Shown piece after piece: positions 60,723 through 64,000 of a DNA stretch of 64,000 nucleotides. How positions within the stretch are numbered: position 1 is the first letter of the stretch; each line of letters begins with the position of its first letter. Position numbers and translations under genes: made by a program. Source of the stretch: Fidelibacterota bacterium (GTDB taxonomy: Bacteria; Fidelibacterota; UBA8477; JABMPR01); the NCBI GenBank assembly GCA_016844945.1, contig JAERTJ010000086.1:100180-164179 (forward strand), read 5' to 3'. The notes below the pieces were generated by a model. That model did no database searches. It was given only the letters and a program-made list of their open reading frames with translations, and was not told the origin of the DNA.

Positions 60723-63662
60723 TTAATTGCTAATGGTAAAAACCCAGGGATTTGCGGAGAGTCGATTGACCCATGCTCCATCCTCATATCTCATCATGCT
60801 GAGTTCCAGTTTTACTTTTACCGGTCTGAATATAGTTGATGCCCAACTTGTACGTGCCCATGTGGGTTTATACGTCAGGGCAAATCCAAGATCACTTACT
60901 GTTTTCCAATGACTTCCATCCTGAGAATACTGACCCACATCGAAGAACATTCCAAAATCAAGTGTATTGGGCACATATGAAACAGATCGCAGGAGAATAT
61001 CTGTATTGTTTGACCAGATAAAATTTGCAGATATATCCAGAGAATCAGAATACCCACGCATCCTGCCCCCCCCTTTGAGATAGTAACGTGAACCAAAGAT
61101 TTCAGCATTCTCGATGTTGTGCAGAGAACTTGCCATACGATTTAAGTAGACGCTTCTAATGTCCTGGGAAGCCAGGCGGCTTTTTATCATATCCGGTGTT
61201 GCACCATAATTGGTCAAAAGATTCATACGATTGTTGATATTGAAGTAGGGATAATAACGCTTCCAATTGCTCATAAGAGATATCTGGCTAAAATCTTCAC
61301 CATATCCCCCCAAACCCCGGGGAGAGGTATAAGCATTCATCGTAAAACCATAATCTCCACCCAAGAGGTCATTTTGATAATCATACTGAATGCCTAGCCG
61401 TGTAAAATCAACTCTATCAGCAGGATTCAAATTTGCATGAGATGCATCCGTCTTTTCCAATCTTAGGGTTAAATAATGAATGGGATTTGCCCAGAACCTC
61501 TTGGCCCAATTCAGTTCGTATGCCAGGAATACATGGGTCATTGAACGCCAGACTTTAGCCTCTCCAAATGCAGTCGCTTTAAATGGCAAACCTATCTGCA
61601 ATTTTTTGAAAGATACTGAAACATCGGGATTTCCTGATCCCAGATTATGATCAAGTTCAGTCATTAAGTAATTGCCCGTGTTACGATAGACACGTTTAAT
61701 CTGGACGCCTAACCCAGTTCCAGCCAGATCGCTGTAGCCAAACCTGGGTTTCCACAGGTAGAGATTTCTATCATCAGGATAGGCATCCCAGCCTTTGTAA
61801 TTATATCGCCAGGCTCGTTCTCTCTGTGAGCTGTTATTCCGACGGTCCACATCAAAGAATACATTGTCGGGATCGAGGATCACATAATCCGGTCTGAAAT
61901 CTGATTCGATTGCAACACTTCCCCTAGAGCGAAACCGAAATTCCTCTACCGTGGCTGAGGCTGTCTCACCATGCTTACCGAAGACCGTAGCTGACATGGG
62001 AACAAACATACCCCCTAAATTATCCATATTCACCATAGTTGTGAAATGATCCTGGTCATGTTCCTTAACCTGCCAGTCACTCAATTTATAATCTACATAA
62101 TGGGTGGTATGGAGCCATTGATCAAAAAACCAATCCAATTCTTCACCACTGGCATCTTCCATTGCTTTGATAAATCTGGCCTCGTTAACATGCTTTAGCG
62201 CCCATCTAGAATAGTAGAGGCGCATCCCCATGAGAAAGCGTTCTTCACCCAGATAGTTCTTGAGCATATCCAGCATGATACTGGCTTTGTCATACACATT
62301 ATCGCGATATGAAGCATAGCTACTAAAGTTATAACTACGGGTAGCAATTGGTTCATTGGCACATGAGGTCATGAATCGAATCACAGGCTTAAGCGCCGCC
62401 TCCTGATACATTTGCCGGGGGAGATTATCATGCTCGAATTGGGTAATGTTATTTCTTGTGATATCATATCCATTATCGGGATAGTGGTGCTCTTTATACC
62501 AGCGGGTCTGAAAAGAGGTAAAGCCTTCATCCATCCAGGCATCATCTAATTCATCATTCCCTAGAATTGCGTAGAACCAATTATGACCAATTTCATGTAC
62601 AGTGAGGCTTTCACTTTCTGAGGCATCCATGATCAGCATGGGATATTCCATTCCCCCACTCAGTAATGCTTTGGTGACAGTCATTTGGGGCCAGGGATAC
62701 ATCCCAAATTTTTCAGATAGCCATTGAATAGCTGATTTACCGTATTCGACCACATCTTTGGTCCATTGCTTACCAACCTGGGTCGTGTATAAAACATGAA
62801 TCTCTACATCTTTCCAGAATCCATTTTCATAGACAAAGTCAGGAGAACATAGCCAGGCGAAATCATGGACATTTTCGGCAACAAAAGTGACTTGCCGTCT
62901 ATCTGCACTATCCAATCCTGCCAGATACTTTCCCCGATCCTCGCGAAACTCTGCGACCCATTCATCCCAATTTCTGGATGTGTCTACACTTACATCTGAC
63001 CAGCCAGGATCTCCATCACTGACAACCCCGGTTGCACCAACCACTTGCTCCATGGGTAAATCCATTTTCACCCTGAAATTGCCAATTTCACCATAGAATT
63101 CACCCCAATCACCAAAGGGATCATCATGCCAGCCATTCTCATCATAGACTACAAATTTTGGATACCACTGAGCAAAATCGAACTGTTGCGCTTTCCAACC
63201 TGAACGATCAATATGTGGATGTATAATCGACTTCCAGTCCAGATGAAATTGAAGCGTATCGCCTGGGGCCAGGTCATTTTTCAATTGAATATCGAGGATC
63301 GTATCATCACGAATGGTAAAGTCGAGTTCTACTGAATCAACCGTGGCTTTTGCGACCTTGATACCTGTCCAACCTTTGTCCATGTCGATAGATTCATTAT
63401 AATCATATTCCCATACTTCCTGAGCAATAGTACCTTCATTAAAGGCATTATGGTATAAGTGCATGAGCATTTGATGGAGTGTATCTGGAGAATGATTGAC
63501 GTATATCAGATCCGAAGTTCCAGTGAGTATCTTCTTTTCCGTATCAAGGATAATATCCATATCATACTCGACCCATTGTTGCCAATATTGACCGAATCCC
63601 GATCCAAAAATTAGGAGGAAAATGAGAACGACTTTACTGGATGTGCGATTCAGTGATACCAT
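60723..63662 (-). CDS. Secreted M1-family metallopeptidase
   Basis: 979 residues. A signal peptide (to about GFGQ, residue 25) is followed by an M1 N-terminal beta domain (YDMDIILDTEKKILTGTSDLIYVN). The gluzincin core has the GGMEYPML substrate motif and the zinc site HEIGHNWF (His356, Glu357, His360) with Glu379 in WMDEGFTSF, an exact HExxH-x18-E. The last 350 residues read as beta strands with periodic aromatic residues (YNYKGWDAYPDDRNLYLWKPRFGYSDLAG, ... LGFALTYKP), possibly a membrane barrel or surface domain. It cleaves N-terminal residues from extracellular peptides. AGGGGA stands before the ATG. It leads an operon with the M14 gene. Confidence 0.9.
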   Translation of the reverse strand: MVSLNRTSSKVVLIFLLIFGSGFGQYWQQWVEYDMDIILDTEKKILTGTSDLIYVNHSPDTLHQMLMHLYHNAFNEGTIAQEVWEYDYNESIDMDKGWTGIKVAKATVDSVELDFTIRDDTILDIQLKNDLAPGDTLQFHLDWKSIIHPHIDRSGWKAQQFDFAQWYPKFVVYDENGWHDDPFGDWGEFYGEIGNFRVKMDLPMEQVVGATGVVSDGDPGWSDVSVDTSRNWDEWVAEFREDRGKYLAGLDSADRRQVTFVAENVHDFAWLCSPDFVYENGFWKDVEIHVLYTTQVGKQWTKDVVEYGKSAIQWLSEKFGMYPWPQMTVTKALLSGGMEYPMLIMDASESESLTVHEIGHNWFYAILGNDELDDAWMDEGFTSFQTRWYKEHHYPDNGYDITRNNITQFEHDNLPRQMYQEAALKPVIRFMTSCANEPIATRSYNFSSYASYRDNVYDKASIMLDMLKNYLGEERFLMGMRLYYSRWALKHVNEARFIKAMEDASGEELDWFFDQWLHTTHYVDYKLSDWQVKEHDQDHFTTMVNMDNLGGMFVPMSATVFGKHGETASATVEEFRFRSRGSVAIESDFRPDYVILDPDNVFFDVDRRNNSSQRERAWRYNYKGWDAYPDDRNLYLWKPRFGYSDLAGTGLGVQIKRVYRNTGNYLMTELDHNLGSGNPDVSVSFKKLQIGLPFKATAFGEAKVWRSMTHVFLAYELNWAKRFWANPIHYLTLRLEKTDASHANLNPADRVDFTRLGIQYDYQNDLLGGDYGFTMNAYTSPRGLGGYGEDFSQISLMSNWKRYYPYFNINNRMNLLTNYGATPDMIKSRLASQDIRSVYLNRMASSLHNIENAEIFGSRYYLKGGGRMRGYSDSLDISANFIWSNNTDILLRSVSYVPNTLDFGMFFDVGQYSQDGSHWKTVSDLGFALTYKPTWARTSWASTIFRPVKVKLELSMMRYEDGAWVNRLSANPWVFTISN

Positions 63663-63730
63663 AGTTAAATCCCCTGGATAGTCCGCTTCACAGATAATTG
63701 CAATAAGGTGATAAGGTAGCTGGTTTTTTA

Positions 63731-63777
63731 CTGATTATGGAGTAAAAACGCTAACAAATGTCTTTCTCCATAATCAG
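63731..63777. other. 12-bp perfect inverted repeat between aspS and the M1 peptidase gene
   Basis: CTGATTATGGAG (63731-63742) and CTCCATAATCAG (63766-63777), 23-base loop. It is 31 bases after the aspS stop and 69-115 bases before the M1 start. No T-run follows on the minus strand. It may be a terminator-like hairpin for aspS or an operator for the peptidase operon. Confidence 0.5.
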
Positions 63778-63807
63778 CATACGGGTACAAACTCCCTGGT
63801 GAGAATC

Positions 63808-64000
63808 CTACTCGATGAGTTTGATGTGCAGTTCTTTTAGCTGTTGTGCATCCACATTGGACGGGGCCTCATCCATGAGTGATGATGCTGAAGTCGTTTT
63901 TGGAAATGCTATGACGTCTCTGATATTTTCAGTGCCAGCCAAAATCATGATCAATCGGTCAAAACCAAATGCAATCCCACCGTGAGGTGGTGCACCATAT
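63808..64000 (-). CDS. aspS: Aspartyl-tRNA synthetase, C-terminal fragment
   Basis: The last 63 codons of a class II synthetase enter from the right edge: [20 protein letters not shown] (motif 3, with the ATP-binding Arg) and [27 protein letters not shown], the bacterial-type AspRS ending. It charges tRNA-Asp (or also tRNA-Asn if non-discriminating; not decidable from this part). The stop is TAG at 63808-63810. It may be read with the downstream peptidase genes unless the inverted repeat at 63731-63777 ends the transcript. Confidence 0.93.
   Translation of the reverse strand, partial: YGAPPHGGIAFGFDRLIMILAGTENIRDVIAFPKTTSASSLMDEAPSNVDAQQLKELHIKLIE

Overview
The window looks like a chromosome segment from a Gram-negative bacterium of the Fibrobacteres-Chlorobi-Bacteroidetes (FCB) side of the tree. 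The best guess, from gene content only, is a marine or sediment Marinimicrobia-like (Neomarinimicrobiota) lineage. The clues are two TonB-dependent receptors with N-terminal carboxypeptidase-regulatory-like domains, a PorV/PorQ-like barrel next to a large surface protein with a type IX-like C-terminal domain, a split glycine dehydrogenase (gcvPA), a bacterial geranylgeranylglyceryl phosphate synthase-family gene, and many MMPL/lipoprotein/outer-membrane genes. Base composition looks even. I see no rRNA, tRNA, CRISPR, prophage or insertion sequence. Coding density is high and no gap between genes exceeds 300 bases; the longest (7304-7591, 14394-14659, 27387-27631, 50862-51143) are described as features.

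Layout. 1-7303 (minus): TonB receptor, giant Asp-rich surface protein, PorV-like barrel (runs off the left edge). 7592-14393: parvulin lipoprotein, GH13 amylase lipoprotein, a selenocysteine-containing selD read through an in-frame TGA, and a pair of c-type heme proteins. 14660-18715: copper ATPase, DUF3467, zinc-ribbon protein, DksA/TraR-like protein and an unknown. 18890-26407: M23 peptidase, rhomboid, then a nucleoside import and salvage run (cdd, tdk, CNT transporter, adk, coaE, convergent dgt). 26478-32621 (minus): Xer recombinase, GGGP synthase, gcvPA, gcvH, then efp-accB-accC. 32823-36510: PHP-type metallohydrolase, DUF2141, a small STAS-like protein, an SDR. 36656-41613: membrane protein, winged-helix regulator and TonB receptor in one run, then an ECF sigma factor with a His-rich membrane protein and a Spy/CpxP-like lipoprotein.

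41684-48439 (minus) is a central-carbon block: TrmB-type regulator, a GAPDH paralogue that has lost its catalytic cysteine, a normal gap gene overlapping it, a terminator, a GH57 4-alpha-glucanotransferase and an alpha-glucan phosphorylase. With the GH13 lipoprotein this gives a plausible route from external or stored alpha-glucan to glucose 1-phosphate and on to lower glycolysis. 48588-57201 holds two MMPL/RND exporters, the second in an operon with its TetR regulator, a LolA-like protein and an outer-membrane barrel. 57227-63662 (minus) has a TatT-like lipoprotein with a coupled 58-residue membrane protein, then secreted M1 and M14 metallopeptidases; aspS enters from the right edge.

The most unusual items are the UGA-encoded SelD with a good bacterial SECIS-like hairpin, the cysteine-less GAPDH paralogue translationally coupled to an intact gap gene, and several long perfect inverted repeats at regulator promoters. 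All family calls come from reading motifs by eye; no database search was run.
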